A DNA stretch of 64,000 bases from Poriferisodalis sp965221195 (GCA_965221195.1 OZ244864.1:1240001-1304000); one strand, 5' to 3'. Counted from the stretch's first letter, positions 26,129 to 34,194 are shown. A program made the numbers and translations. The notes: generated by a model from the letters alone, not told the origin.

Positions 26129-26593
26129 ATGTCTGAAGCCCAGCGTTCTCGCCTCTACGATTGGTGGTGTGAGCAGACCGATGAACCGCTCGCCGAGTAC
26201 GCCATGTCTTGTCTGAGTCCCGTACCCCTGCCCGATCTCGCCACCAAGGCCGACATCCTCGCCACCAATGAGGACATGCGCGCACTCAAGGAGGACGTGC
26301 GTGCGCTCAAGGAGGATGTGCGTGTGCTCCAAGAGGACATGCGCGAGGTCAAGGAGGACGTGCGTGTCCTCAAGGAAGAAGTGGCTCGCCTCGATGCCAA
26401 GGTCACCGAACTCGAAAAGAAGGTCGCAGCGCTTGATGCCAAGTTCGCTGCGCTCGATGCCAAGGTCGACTACCTAGCGCTCCAAATCAATGAAGAACGC
26501 CGGGTGAGCCAAGTTCGCCACTACTGGCTCGCAGGCATCGGCTTAGCGGCTGCGGTGCCGATTTGGCTCAGCACTGCAAGCATCATCGGCTGA
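26129..26593 (+). CDS. Coiled-coil protein with C-terminal TM segment
   Basis: A 154-residue protein. The N-terminus (LYDWWCEQTDEPLAEYAMSCL) is followed by a long coiled coil with 7-residue spacing (repeated ALKEDVR and VLKEDVR, then LDAKVTELEKKVAALDAKF) and one hydrophobic C-terminal segment (WLAGIGLAAAVPIWLSTASII). A GGAAGG ribosome site precedes the ATG. Similar small coiled-coil membrane proteins are common and of unknown function. The repeated codons make the coding sequence itself repetitive, which invites slippage. Confidence 0.75.
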   Translation: MSEAQRSRLYDWWCEQTDEPLAEYAMSCLSPVPLPDLATKADILATNEDMRALKEDVRALKEDVRVLQEDMREVKEDVRVLKEEVARLDAKVTELEKKVAALDAKFAALDAKVDYLALQINEERRVSQVRHYWLAGIGLAAAVPIWLSTASIIG

Positions 26594-26639
26594 CCCAAAA
26601 CTCCAACACGAAAACCGGCACCGAACGCACACCGTCGGG

Positions 26640-26747
26640 CTAGGTCAGCGGGTCAGTTTGGTTCAAGGATCTGCACCCGTTGAGCGTCTGTGGCGAGTGC
26701 AGCCAAGCCAATGCTACGAGCAGGTTGACATCCAAAAGAGGCGTCAC
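26640..26747 (-). pseudogene. Truncated VapC toxin gene, 5' end only
   Basis: The GTG start overlaps the antitoxin stop (GTGA) and the frame begins VTPLLDVNLLVALAW, as in PIN toxins. After that the sequence no longer resembles a toxin and ends after 35 codons. Only the first acidic residue remains. Confidence 0.65.
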
Positions 26748-26965
26748 CACTCCTCGCTTGCGGCACGGACCATCTCCGGCGTAATCGGGCCGCTGTCAGG
26801 GCTCACCTCAAAGGTTGGCACGCCCCCAGCCCCAGCCGGTGGGCGCTGTCGGCAGCCGCGACGAGCCAGTTCCGACATGGCCGCCCCAATCGAAACGCCT
26901 CGCTCTTGTGCCAGTGAGCGGGCTACTGCAAGCATGTCGTCGTCTAGGTCAAGTGTTGTTCGCAT
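26744..26965 (-). CDS. VapB-type ribbon-helix-helix antitoxin
   Basis: A 73-residue antitoxin beginning MRTTLDLDDDMLAVARSLA, then QERGVSIGAAMSELARRG, the usual VapB pattern. The C-terminus (TFEVSPDSGPITPEMV) is the toxin-binding part. Its VapC is truncated. A shorter copy of the same 5' sequence lies at 28442-28537. Confidence 0.78.
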   Translation of the reverse strand: MRTTLDLDDDMLAVARSLAQERGVSIGAAMSELARRGCRQRPPAGAGGVPTFEVSPDSGPITPEMVRAASEEW

Positions 26966-27072
26966 CAAAACATCATAGCATCAGCGCATCCATCAGCACA
27001 TCGCAGTCGGCGGCTACGGCGTGACCGCAGCCCTTCCTGCGGGCATGCAGCGGACGGCTTCGATGCCGATGA

Positions 27073-27360
27073 TCACACGGCGCCGTGGGCTGACAGTGCT
27101 CCGCGTCGGTCGAGATCGTTCAGCAGGGCGCCAATGAGGTACTCGACCGAGTGATGCCCCTCGACGAAGTAGCTGGCGTGGGTCACTTTGATTGTGTCGA
27201 TCGAATCGGCGCCCACGAGGACGATGTCGATGTGGGGACGCTCAAGGTGCTGCATTTCAGCGGCATCGTAGGCCTTGACAGCCTCGACATCGTCTTCGAA
27301 TTCCCGCAGCGAGATCTGGGTCGCTTTCTCGCGATCGTACACGATCAAATAATTCACCAC
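27073..27360 (-). CDS. Small conserved-looking protein, paralogue of the gene at 28094
   Basis: A 95-residue protein (VNYLIVYDREKATQISLREF...HIDIVLVGADSIDTIKVTHASYFV). The pattern LI-YD near the N-terminus, then a central acidic helix, VLLGADS and KVTH.SYF also occurs in the protein at 28094-28357, so the two form a small family. It starts with GTG overlapping the end of a frameshifted upstream gene. Function unknown; overlapping gene order resembles a toxin-antitoxin pair but the fold is not recognised. Confidence 0.6.
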   Translation of the reverse strand: MVNYLIVYDREKATQISLREFEDDVEAVKAYDAAEMQHLERPHIDIVLVGADSIDTIKVTHASYFVEGHHSVEYLIGALLNDLDRRGALSAHGAV

Positions 27361-27493
27361 GCGTCATTCTCCTCTGGAAGCGCCAAGAGCGAACGATACA
27401 TCTCAGACCGCCCGCGTGCGTTGGCGGCGTCGATTTCCGCGAAGGCTCTGCCCGGCACGATTGATCTCCCGGTTCGACAGCGGCGCAGCATTC
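27354..27493 (-). pseudogene. Small gene upstream of the 27073 gene, with a one-base frameshift
   Basis: Reading from a GTG gives NAAPLSNREINRAGQ; after a shift near 27448 it continues FAEIDAANARGRSEMYRSLLALPEENDAW and stops inside the start of the next gene (GTGGTGA). The two halves make one sensible 46-residue protein, so a single extra base seems to have broken it. A sequencing error cannot be excluded. Confidence 0.5.
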
Positions 27494-27561
27494 ACGGATC
27501 GATGAGAGCGGCGGCTCGTGATTCCATCCACGCACGTTACGCCCAGATGGCTTCGGGAAGA

Positions 27562-27806
27562 ATCCGGCAGGGCAGGTTCAGGCGTGCCAGCACTCCGGGC
27601 TGGCGGAGGCGATCGGCAGTTTGCAGGGCGGAACTCCAGCCCAGCAAGACCCCGGCGAGCTCTTGATGCTGCCGCTGGCGCTCGACTTCCGCGAAGTGTC
27701 GCTGCCGGCGGCCGGCCGCTACCAAGTAGTGACGGACATGGAGAGAGCCGGAGGCTCGTCTGCGTCGCTCGCGTTCCGCGCAGGCTTCGCGAGCGAGACA
27801 CACTGA
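27562..27806 (+). pseudogene. C-terminal fragment of an unrecognised small protein
   Basis: The frame reads SGLAEAIGSLQGGTPAQQD, then LLMLPLALDFREVSLP and GRYQVVTDMERAGGSSASL. The beta-rich pattern resembles the C-terminal half of DUF6941-like proteins, but I am not sure of that family. The N-terminal half and a start codon are missing. Confidence 0.35.
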
Positions 27807-27807
27807 G

Positions 27808-28038
27808 GCCGACCCTAGACGGCTGCGGGCGAGGCTCGTCGAGAGTCTCACCAGCCGCACCGATGTTGACTACAAAAACGGTGACGGCCCACCAGACCAC
27901 CACAGCACATTGCGCTCTCTCAGCGAGTTGTACGCAGCCCGAGATGTCGAAGGGCCAGATCGCTGGGTTCCCGACGAGGAGCTGCGCGGGCTTGCCCGGA
28001 GCATCGCCGGGCTGGTCTCGTCTGAGCTATCTCGGTGA
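27808..28038 (+). pseudogene. Unidentified coding relic
   Basis: A frame with protein-like composition (LRARLVESLTSRTDVDYKNG, then LRSLSELYAARDVEGPDRW, ending LARSIAGLVSSELSR). There is no start codon with a ribosome site before the first half. It probably represents the 3' end of a lost gene. Confidence 0.3.
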
Positions 28039-28093
28039 ACGCTCCCGGTCCGACGAACGACAACTGGCAGAATCTGTTTGCTACCCTGCGCGC

Positions 28094-28357
28094 ATGGCAT
28101 CTGTCGCTCATCGGATGAGAACGATTCATTTCTTGATCGCGTATGACCATGACACGCGCAGCCAGGTCGTGATGAAAGAGTTCACCAACGGTGCCAGAGC
28201 TTTTGAGGCCTACGGCGATCTCGAACGCGAATACGAAGACCGCCCGCGTGTTGAGGTAGTTCTGCTCGGTGCAGACTCCGAAAAAGCGATCAGAGTCACC
28301 CACCCCAACTACTTCGACGACCAGCCGTTCGAGGAACTCCTGAAACTGGCGCGCTGA
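28094..28357 (+). CDS. Small protein, paralogue of the gene at 27073
   Basis: An 87-residue protein (IHFLIAYDHDTRSQVVMKEF...RVEVVLLGADSEKAIRVTHPNYF). It shares with the product of 27073-27360 the FLI-YD start, the KEF-x-A helix, VLLGADS and the VTH-x-x-YF end. Two ATGs fit; the upstream one is listed and the second is 7 codons later. The paralogues face opposite directions with decayed DNA between them. Function unknown. Confidence 0.6.
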   Translation: MASVAHRMRTIHFLIAYDHDTRSQVVMKEFTNGARAFEAYGDLEREYEDRPRVEVVLLGADSEKAIRVTHPNYFDDQPFEELLKLAR

Positions 28358-28441
28358 CCCGGCACCCGCACCGACGCACAGCAGCGGTTCGTGGCCTCTG
28401 GATCGGTGCCTGTTCTGCGTCTGCGAATCATCCCGTGGTCG

Positions 28442-28537
28442 TTCCGACATGGCCGCCTCAATCGAAACGCCTCGCTCTTGTGCCAGTGAGCGGGCTACTG
28501 CAAGCACATCGTCGTCTAGGTCAAGCGTTGTTCGCAC
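28442..28537 (-). pseudogene. Fragment of a VapB-type antitoxin gene
   Basis: The sequence is nearly the same as the first 32 codons of the antitoxin at 26744-26965 (RTTLDLDDDVLAVARSLA, QERGVSIEAAMSE). Beyond that the frame runs into unrelated sequence. It indicates duplication of this module and later loss. Confidence 0.65.
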
Positions 28538-28740
28538 ACGCACCAGAAGTGCGCCGAGACCAGGCCGAGACCAGTTCGCTGTGGCGGGCCCGCCACCACG
28601 GTGTACGAGCCAAGTCAAAATTCCCCGTTGACACGGCGGCGTAATCAGGTACGCTGGTGCTTGTTCCGTGTGCTTCGTGTGGGCGGAACGCCCAGCAGGG
28701 TTCGCTCCGTGCGCTAGCGCCGAGGTGAGTCCTTCTACCG

Positions 28741-28831
28741 GTCGGCGCTGTCACAAACTGCGGCGACGCGGCGTTTTACAACGCAGAGCGGGAGCGATTC
28801 CCCTCTGCACAGCACAAGGAGAGACAGTACC
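28741..28831 (+). promoter_or_regulatory. Conserved 5' leader of CWB2 gene 1 with hairpin
   Basis: GTCGGCGC and GCGGCGAC flank the loop TGTCACAAACT (28741-28767). The same element precedes CWB2 gene 4, where the stem GTCGCCGC/GCGGCGAC is perfect. The rest of the leader is less conserved except the last 15 bases before the TTG. An AAGGAG ribosome site lies 10 bp before the start. Conservation of the stem-loop in both genes suggests a role in mRNA control or stability. Confidence 0.5.
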
Positions 28832-31642
28832 TTGACTATCTATTCGAAGCGGCGGGGCAGGCGTTCTTTGGCTGCGGTGTTGGCGGCGTTGCTGATGGCT
28901 TCGCTGTTGGCGGTCGTGGCGGGTTCACCGGTGCAAGCTGCAAACACAGCTAGTGAGGCTCTGGTCGACACGAACAATGACGGCAAGAATGACAGTCGTC
29001 AGTTCGCTGGCAACGACCGTTACGAGACGTCGCTGGCGCTCGCTAGGCAGTACGTGGAGGCTCAAGGCGGCCTAGGCAGTGTCGGCACGGTGATCATGGC
29101 ATCCGGCGAGTCGCAGGTTGATGCTGCGGCAGCAGCTGGTCTGGCGAGGTTCATGCAGGCTCCGGTGCTGTTGACCAGCTCAACCGGCATCCACCGCGGC
29201 ATAGCGAAATTCATTGAAGACGAAGGCGTGAAGACCATCCATGTTCTGGGTGGCACGGCAGCAGTCCCCGACGAGGTAATCACCCAGTTGGAAGACTTGG
29301 AATCTGAGCCGACGGTCACTCGTCATGCCGGTGCCAACCGGTATGCAACCGCTGCTGTGGTTTCGAAGGTCGTGGGCACTGCAGGTTCGTGGTGTGGTAC
29401 CGACGACACCACAGCCGTCCTAGTCCATGGCACCGATCTTTCAGCAGCGATTGCGGTTGGTCCGTTGGTGTATGGGTTGGAGTTGCCGTTGTTGTTGTCT
29501 GAGTCGGATGTGTTGCCTGAGGCTTCTGCTGGGTTTATTTCTGGTGAGGGTGTTGAGCGTGTTGTGATTGTGGGTGGTACGGATCGGGTGTCTGAGGGTG
29601 TGGCTGATGCTGTGAAGGCGTTGGGTGCTTCTGTGACGCGTGTTGGTGGTGGTTCTGCTGCTGAGACGTCGGTTGAGTTGGCGAAGTTGATGGTGGGTGA
29701 TTGTCGTGATGATTTGCGTACTGATTTGTCGCGTGTGGCGTTGATTAATTCGGTTGCGACGGCTGATGGTGTGTCTGCTGGGCCTGTGTTGGGTATTGGG
29801 TTTGGTGGTGCTGGTGCTGGGCCGGTGCCGGTGTTGTTGGTGGGTGATGAGTTGCCTGCTTCGGTGCGGGAGTATTTGGCTGCGACGCCTGAGGTTGATG
29901 CTGCTGGTGATAAGACGAATTTGTTGTTGGTGTCGATTGGTGGTACGGCTGTGGTGTCTGATGCGGTGATGGAGGCTGCTGTTGATGCTGCGGGTTCTGC
30001 TGATGCGTTGTCGGTGACGATTAAGGCGGCTCAGACTGGTGTTGGTATTAGTGAGGGAACGTTCATGTTGGAGTTCTCTGATTCTGTTTCGACTGATGGG
30101 GCTAATGTTTCGCTTTTGAAGGATGCGTTGTTTGTGAATGGTTCCGCGGCGTCGGTCAAGGTTGGTGATTCTGGTTTGGAGATTGCTAATACTGATGCTG
30201 CGACGTGTAAGGATAAGCAGGTGTGGACGGTGACGTTGACGCATCCGCTTCGGGGGGGTGATCGTATTGAGGTGCGTTCGTCTGCGGCGACGGTGATTGG
30301 CGCTAAAGAGGATAAGCGTCCGTTGGCTTCGGCGTCGTTTACGGTGCCTGCGCCTCCGGTTGCGTCGTCGGCGAGGCCGTCAGTGGAGATCGTGGCGGCT
30401 GTTAGCGCGGGTACGGTGTATGTGTTCTCGGACAAAACTGGTACCCCTGACGCGTCGGAGGTGACGGTGCGTCGTGGTTCTGGGTCAACTGCGAGAACGG
30501 TTACTGCTTCAGGTACCGTGGGTCCGTTTGAGACGCCGTTTGGTTACCATTATGGGTTCACGATTCCTAGCATTGATAATGACACCGCCACGTTGAAGGT
30601 GGGTGATGTGGTGACTGTTGGGTCTGGCGCGATAACTGCCACACTAGTGCTTGGTAAGCAGGCTGCGACGGAGAATCGGGGGACGTCTCGTAAGGTGACA
30701 GCGGCGAAGCGTTTGTCGGTGTCGGCGATTCATGTGAGTCCGGTTGATCCGGATGCTAATGATGATCCGGATGCTAATGATGCGTCGAAGCGAGAGATAA
30801 AGGCTGGTGATAATTTTGTCAGTCGCCGCGCGTCGGTTGTGGTGCCTGGTTCGTCTGAGAATCCGGTGACGGTTACTGGGTTGTGGTCGGGTGATGCTGC
30901 TGGGGCTGCTGGTAATGGCTGGTCGGTGTCGGTTGATGAGGTGACTGGTATTAAGAAGGAAGCGAAGAACGTTGAGATTGATGTGAGTGTGAACACTCGT
31001 AACAGGGTGATTCGTGTTCGTTACTTGGCGGGCTCGCCGACGGTTAAGGATCTTTTGGATGCTTTGAATGGTCATGAGGGTTTTGCTGCTCATTTCTCGG
31101 CGTCGGCTAATGAATGCGATGATCTTGATAAGACGGTTGTAACGTCTGCCGCCACGGATGACTTGGCTGGTGGTGTGAGTTCGGTCGGGGTGATAGTTGC
31201 TTTCAACGACTGGGTCAAAATGCTAGCTCCAGACAATGCAGGTGGGAAGTTGAAGGGCGACGTGTTCGGCAAGTTGATCACCGGTTACACGGCTGATGTC
31301 GCTGCTGGGGATGTTGTAGCTACCGCTGAGGGTCTCGTTGATGACGAGAATGCGACTCAGAGTTATTCGGTGAGTAACGCTCGGCCCACTACTTTGCCGT
31401 ACAACCGTGTGCATTTCTTGGTGTCTACTAAGGACGTTACGAAGTTGCCGACGACGCGTTCGGGTTTGAACGTTGTCACGATCAGCAGTGGTGACAAGCC
31501 CACAGGCACAGCTTATGATTCAGACGATTATGTAGCGACTGGCTACTTCGCTGATAATCGTGATACGGCTAACGTGGATGAGACCCGGAATGCTGGTAGT
31601 AGGGTGTCGGCTAGGCGTGTCAACAGCGTCCCGGTCAGCTAA
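28832..31642 (+). CDS. Exported cell-wall-binding repeat 2 (CWB2) protein, gene 1
   Basis: A 936-residue surface protein. The signal peptide (RRGRRSLAAVLAALLMASLL to SPVQAANTASE) follows a TTG start with AAGGAG 10 bp upstream. Three CWB2 repeats cover about residues 55-390, with NDRYETSLALARQY, VLGGTAAVPDEVI, VIVGGTDRVSEGVADAV and SIGGTAVVSDAVMEA; these bind cell-wall polymers. The C-terminal 540 residues are beta-rich with repeated VTVTGLWSGDAAGAAGNGW-type blocks and no enzyme motif. The gene is a mosaic: signal peptide, the segment 29447-30016 and the part from about 30820 on are almost identical to CWB2 gene 4, while the stretches between differ. From 29447 every codon ends in G or T for 203 codons, unlike the C-rich 5' part. 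Confidence 0.9.
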   Translation: MTIYSKRRGRRSLAAVLAALLMASLLAVVAGSPVQAANTASEALVDTNNDGKNDSRQFAGNDRYETSLALARQYVEAQGGLGSVGTVIMASGESQVDAAAAAGLARFMQAPVLLTSSTGIHRGIAKFIEDEGVKTIHVLGGTAAVPDEVITQLEDLESEPTVTRHAGANRYATAAVVSKVVGTAGSWCGTDDTTAVLVHGTDLSAAIAVGPLVYGLELPLLLSESDVLPEASAGFISGEGVERVVIVGGTDRVSEGVADAVKALGASVTRVGGGSAAETSVELAKLMVGDCRDDLRTDLSRVALINSVATADGVSAGPVLGIGFGGAGAGPVPVLLVGDELPASVREYLAATPEVDAAGDKTNLLLVSIGGTAVVSDAVMEAAVDAAGSADALSVTIKAAQTGVGISEGTFMLEFSDSVSTDGANVSLLKDALFVNGSAASVKVGDSGLEIANTDAATCKDKQVWTVTLTHPLRGGDRIEVRSSAATVIGAKEDKRPLASASFTVPAPPVASSARPSVEIVAAVSAGTVYVFSDKTGTPDASEVTVRRGSGSTARTVTASGTVGPFETPFGYHYGFTIPSIDNDTATLKVGDVVTVGSGAITATLVLGKQAATENRGTSRKVTAAKRLSVSAIHVSPVDPDANDDPDANDASKREIKAGDNFVSRRASVVVPGSSENPVTVTGLWSGDAAGAAGNGWSVSVDEVTGIKKEAKNVEIDVSVNTRNRVIRVRYLAGSPTVKDLLDALNGHEGFAAHFSASANECDDLDKTVVTSAATDDLAGGVSSVGVIVAFNDWVKMLAPDNAGGKLKGDVFGKLITGYTADVAAGDVVATAEGLVDDENATQSYSVSNARPTTLPYNRVHFLVSTKDVTKLPTTRSGLNVVTISSGDKPTGTAYDSDDYVATGYFADNRDTANVDETRNAGSRVSARRVNSVPVS
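29447..30055 (+). other. Run of 203 codons ending only in G or T
   Basis: Within CWB2 gene 1, all 203 consecutive codons from GCG ATT GCG GTT to ATT AGT GAG have G or T in the third position. The codon before is GCA and the first exception is GGA at 30056. The 5' part of the same gene uses many C-ending codons. The matching block of gene 4 (40703 on) has the same bias with a rare exception (GGC). As a side effect the opposite strand has no stop codon in the frame that mirrors these third positions. Confidence 0.85.
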
Positions 31643-31708
31643 CAACTCGTAACCGGGCAGCCCTGTTCGTGTTCTTTGCGAACGCAAGCAGGTTGGCTAC
31701 CCAACCTA

Positions 31709-31747
31709 GGGGAACCCCCGCAGCACTATCGGCTGCGGGGGTTCCCC
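31709..31747 (+). terminator. Strong hairpin after CWB2 gene 1
   Basis: GGGGAACCCCCGCAGC pairs perfectly (16 bp) with its complement around a 7-base loop (ACTATCG). The preceding 55 bases, with small hairpins GTTC-GAAC and GGTTGG-CCAACC, are also conserved after CWB2 gene 4. No T run follows, so it may be an end or stabilising structure. Confidence 0.65.
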
Positions 31748-31918
31748 GCGTTTGCAGCCAGAGCCACTCCTGTGTATGGCCGGGCGCGTTACAGCTCATG
31801 AGCGGCATACGATGAGCCGCGGCACCTCAGCGGAGCTCCTGGCTTCGCTGCACAGCTCATGCGAGTGTGAGATGACTGTGGCCCCGCACCGGGGGCAGGC
31901 AAGCTGAACACCTGACGA

Positions 31919-31953
31919 GGGGCCTCGCAGCAACCAATCCGCTGCGAGGCCCC
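31919..31953 (+). terminator. Second hairpin upstream of the dprA-like gene
   Basis: GGGGCCTCGCAGC pairs with GCTGCGAGGCCCC (13 bp) around a 9-base loop. It may be a terminator for readthrough from gene 1 or an unrelated structure. The stretch 31748-32116 otherwise holds no convincing gene. Confidence 0.5.
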
Positions 31954-32116
31954 CTCCCGTGTACCAACACCCTTTACGTTGTTGGGTGGTCTTGGCGTGG
32001 CAGCGTTGGGGCTGTGAGCCGGTCTGGGTGGGATGAGGAGTCGTGGTGCCTGTACCTCCCTGTGTCTACAGTCTTCATGGGCGCGGCTTCGGTGCTGCGG
32101 CGAGGAGGACTGGTCT

Positions 32117-33034
32117 GTGACGATATGTGATGTGCTGGCTGATCGTGCTCTGCTGGCTGCGGTGTGTGAGGACTTGGTGCCGTTCATGAACGGCGAGAAG
32201 ATGTGCCGCTTGTCGCTTGTGCTTGATGAGCTTGTTGCCGATCCGAGCGGTTCGCTGCTCGACGAGGAGGATCGGTCGTGGTTCGGTGCCGCTGTCGAGC
32301 GTTCGCTGGATCGTCGAGTTTTCTGGGATCAGGAGTTGCAGCGACTGGAACAGCGTGGGATACGCGTCGTCGCGTCGGTTGATCCGGATTATCCGGTCAA
32401 CTTGACACTTGCCCATGACGCTCCTCCGTTGCTGTTCGTTGATGGAAGCTTCGAGGACCGGGATCGGCGTGCTGTTGCCGTTGTGGGGACGAGAGCAGCT
32501 TCTAGCGAGGGGGTTGCTCTGGCGGGCGTTATCTCTGATGGTCTGGTCGCGCAGGGTTATACCGTGGTGTCTGGGCTTGCCAAGGGCATCGATGCGGCGG
32601 CTCATGCAGCGGCGCTGAATGCGGGCGGACGCACGATTGCCGTGTTCGGCACGCCGGTCAAGACTGTGTACCCGGCCGCTCACAAGGCCCTTGCGAGATA
32701 TATTTCTCGTTCGGGTGCTTGCGTCTCGCAGTTCCTGCCGGGCGTGCGCACGGGGCGGTGGTCATTCCCGGCGCGTAATCTCACGGGTTCGGGCCTGTCG
32801 CTCGCGACAGTCGTCGTTGAGGCATCGGAGAGTTCGGGTGCTCGGCATCAGGCGCAAGCGGCGCTCAGGCACGGCAAGCGGGTCTTTTTGGTTGAGTCGC
32901 TTGTCACCGCTCAGCCATGGGCGCAGCAGATGGACAACGAATCGCTGAACGTCACAGTGGTCAGCGACGCTGAGATGATCGTCAAGGAGTTGGAATCCGA
33001 CCTAGCAGTCGGCGATGACGCAGTGTTCGCATGA
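32117..33034 (+). CDS. DprA/Smf-like DNA-processing protein (SLOG fold)
   Basis: A 305-residue protein. The Rossmann-like DprA core is clear: AVVGTRAASSEGVALAGVI, VVSGLAKGIDAAAHAAAL, TIAVFGTPVKTVYPAAHKAL, then SFPARNLTGSGLSLATVVVEA and GARHQAQAALRHGKRVFLV. DprA loads RecA on single-stranded DNA in transformation; relatives also act in defence. A GTG with GAGGAGG 8 bp upstream is preferred over a longer upstream frame. The TGA overlaps the ATG of a comF-like gene (ATGA). The N-terminal 90 residues differ from housekeeping DprA, and isolation from the usual topA/rnhB neighbours suggests an accessory copy. Confidence 0.85.
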   Translation: MTICDVLADRALLAAVCEDLVPFMNGEKMCRLSLVLDELVADPSGSLLDEEDRSWFGAAVERSLDRRVFWDQELQRLEQRGIRVVASVDPDYPVNLTLAHDAPPLLFVDGSFEDRDRRAVAVVGTRAASSEGVALAGVISDGLVAQGYTVVSGLAKGIDAAAHAAALNAGGRTIAVFGTPVKTVYPAAHKALARYISRSGACVSQFLPGVRTGRWSFPARNLTGSGLSLATVVVEASESSGARHQAQAALRHGKRVFLVESLVTAQPWAQQMDNESLNVTVVSDAEMIVKELESDLAVGDDAVFA

Positions 33035-33750
33035 AGACCATCGACGCAAGCCGCTACGTCGATCTGCTGTCTCCAGGGCTGCTGCCAATCGCCGGCGCTC
33101 AAGACGGCGTATGCGGCAAATGTCGAAGCGGCGTCAATCCGGTATTCCCCGACTGCTACCAATGCAGACGACACAGCGTGCCCGCGGTGTTGCCCATTTC
33201 CATGTCAGTACACGGCTGGCAACTCCACCACTGCCTTCGCCATTACAAAGACGACAAGCGCCCAGAGCGCCGCCGCGAGTACACGCTGCGACTAGCTGCG
33301 CTGCTGAGCAAGTTCCTCGAGCACCATCTGAAGTGCCTCGGTGGCCCACCCGAAGCAGTCACGACGGTACGATCTGCGGAACGCGACGCACCGCTTCGGA
33401 TAGTTCGACGGATTCGTTCGCTGCGTGATCTCCACGTACCGCTGAACTGGGCCGGAGATGACGGAGGCGTTCGCTTCTCCGCTTCTTCTGAGCTGAGCGG
33501 GCGGCGAGTCCTGCTGATCGACGACACATTCACACAAGGCCGAGCCGTCACAGCCGCCCATCACGCGCTCGTTGAGGTCAACGCTCAAGTCATGATGCCG
33601 CTGGTGATCGGTCGGCACTTTCGGCCAGAGTTTACGACAAGCAAACCTCTCTATGATTGTCTCAGACGTCACCAATGGCATCTCGAGCGCTGTGGAATCT
33701 GCAAGCCCATCGAGTGCTTAGGAATCACCGAACCAGCAAAGCTTCTCTGA
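33031..33750 (+). CDS. ComF-like phosphoribosyltransferase
   Basis: A 239-residue protein with an N-terminal four-cysteine zinc site (C28, C31, C42, C45) and a type I phosphoribosyltransferase domain whose PRPP loop reads VLLIDDTFTQGRAVTAAH. ComF in naturally competent bacteria has the same layout and functions with DprA in DNA uptake or processing. The gene overlaps the dprA-like gene by 4 bp, so the two are co-translated. Either competence or a DNA-centred defence function would fit; sequence alone cannot decide. Confidence 0.82.
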   Translation: MKTIDASRYVDLLSPGLLPIAGAQDGVCGKCRSGVNPVFPDCYQCRRHSVPAVLPISMSVHGWQLHHCLRHYKDDKRPERRREYTLRLAALLSKFLEHHLKCLGGPPEAVTTVRSAERDAPLRIVRRIRSLRDLHVPLNWAGDDGGVRFSASSELSGRRVLLIDDTFTQGRAVTAAHHALVEVNAQVMMPLVIGRHFRPEFTTSKPLYDCLRRHQWHLERCGICKPIECLGITEPAKLL

Positions 33751-33893
33751 ACAAGTCGGTGGGCAAGCTCTACCGGTGGTTGCGAGCCGATCGCAGCATC
33801 CGGTCGGTGCATCACCGGCAGACTCAATTGCGTCGGTCATTCGTCTCGCGCTGCCAACTCCGAATCAACACTGCTCATAGCCGAACGCATGCC

Positions 33894-34118
33894 ATGGCCC
33901 ACGACCCCGACAGCACGCCGAACATCACGTCCCGCCCCGACCCATGCATCTCCGCGGGGCTTGGGCAGATCCATCTCAGCGAGCGACTCATCGGTCTGCT
34001 CGCACAGACAGTCATAGATGACGAGAACGATGTGCTCGCTGGGCGCGCGAACGTGTCAAGGCGTTGCGGTTGTGCGTCATCGGCGGCTGAGGGAGATGTT
34101 CCTGCGGGAGGTATCTGA
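33894..34118 (+). CDS. Possible 74-residue protein
   Basis: A frame with some protein-like content (LGQIHLSERLIGLLAQTVIDDENDVLAGRA). No ribosome site is evident and the C-terminus overlaps a CWB2 relic on the other strand, so it may be a fragment. The stretch just upstream (33751-33893) carries the GKLYRWLR repeat also seen at about 16140. Confidence 0.25.
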   Translation: MAHDPDSTPNITSRPDPCISAGLGQIHLSERLIGLLAQTVIDDENDVLAGRANVSRRCGCASSAAEGDVPAGGI

Positions 34119-34190
34119 GTTGCCCGCGCGGTCTCCTGCTGCCCCTGGATGCACAACCAGCCGAGACCGCAGCATTAGCAGCAGACCCCC
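34077..34190 (-). pseudogene. Relic of the 3' end of a CWB2 gene (inverted)
   Basis: The minus strand reads LRSRLVVHPGAAGDRAGNS and TSRRNISLSRR followed by a stop, matching the end of CWB2 gene 3 (VRSRLVVYSGAAVDRAGNS, VSRRGLSLSRG). No upstream CWB2 sequence remains in this orientation. Confidence 0.65.
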
Positions 34191-34194
34191 CAGG

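Noticed and set aside
26275..26400. Non-coding tandem repeat.
   Set aside because: The repetition is the coding sequence of a coiled coil (LKEDVR units) in an intact gene.
29441..30244. Long open frame on the minus strand opposite CWB2 gene 1 (and a similar one at 40661-41482 opposite gene 4).
   Set aside because: It is a by-product of the G/T-only third positions on the plus strand, which remove stops from the mirrored frame. The product is a low-complexity Arg/His/Thr/Asn sequence with no ribosome site.
28832..31642. Diversity-generating retroelement target in the CWB2 genes.
   Set aside because: No reverse transcriptase gene or template repeat is present, and the differences between copies are not limited to adenine positions.
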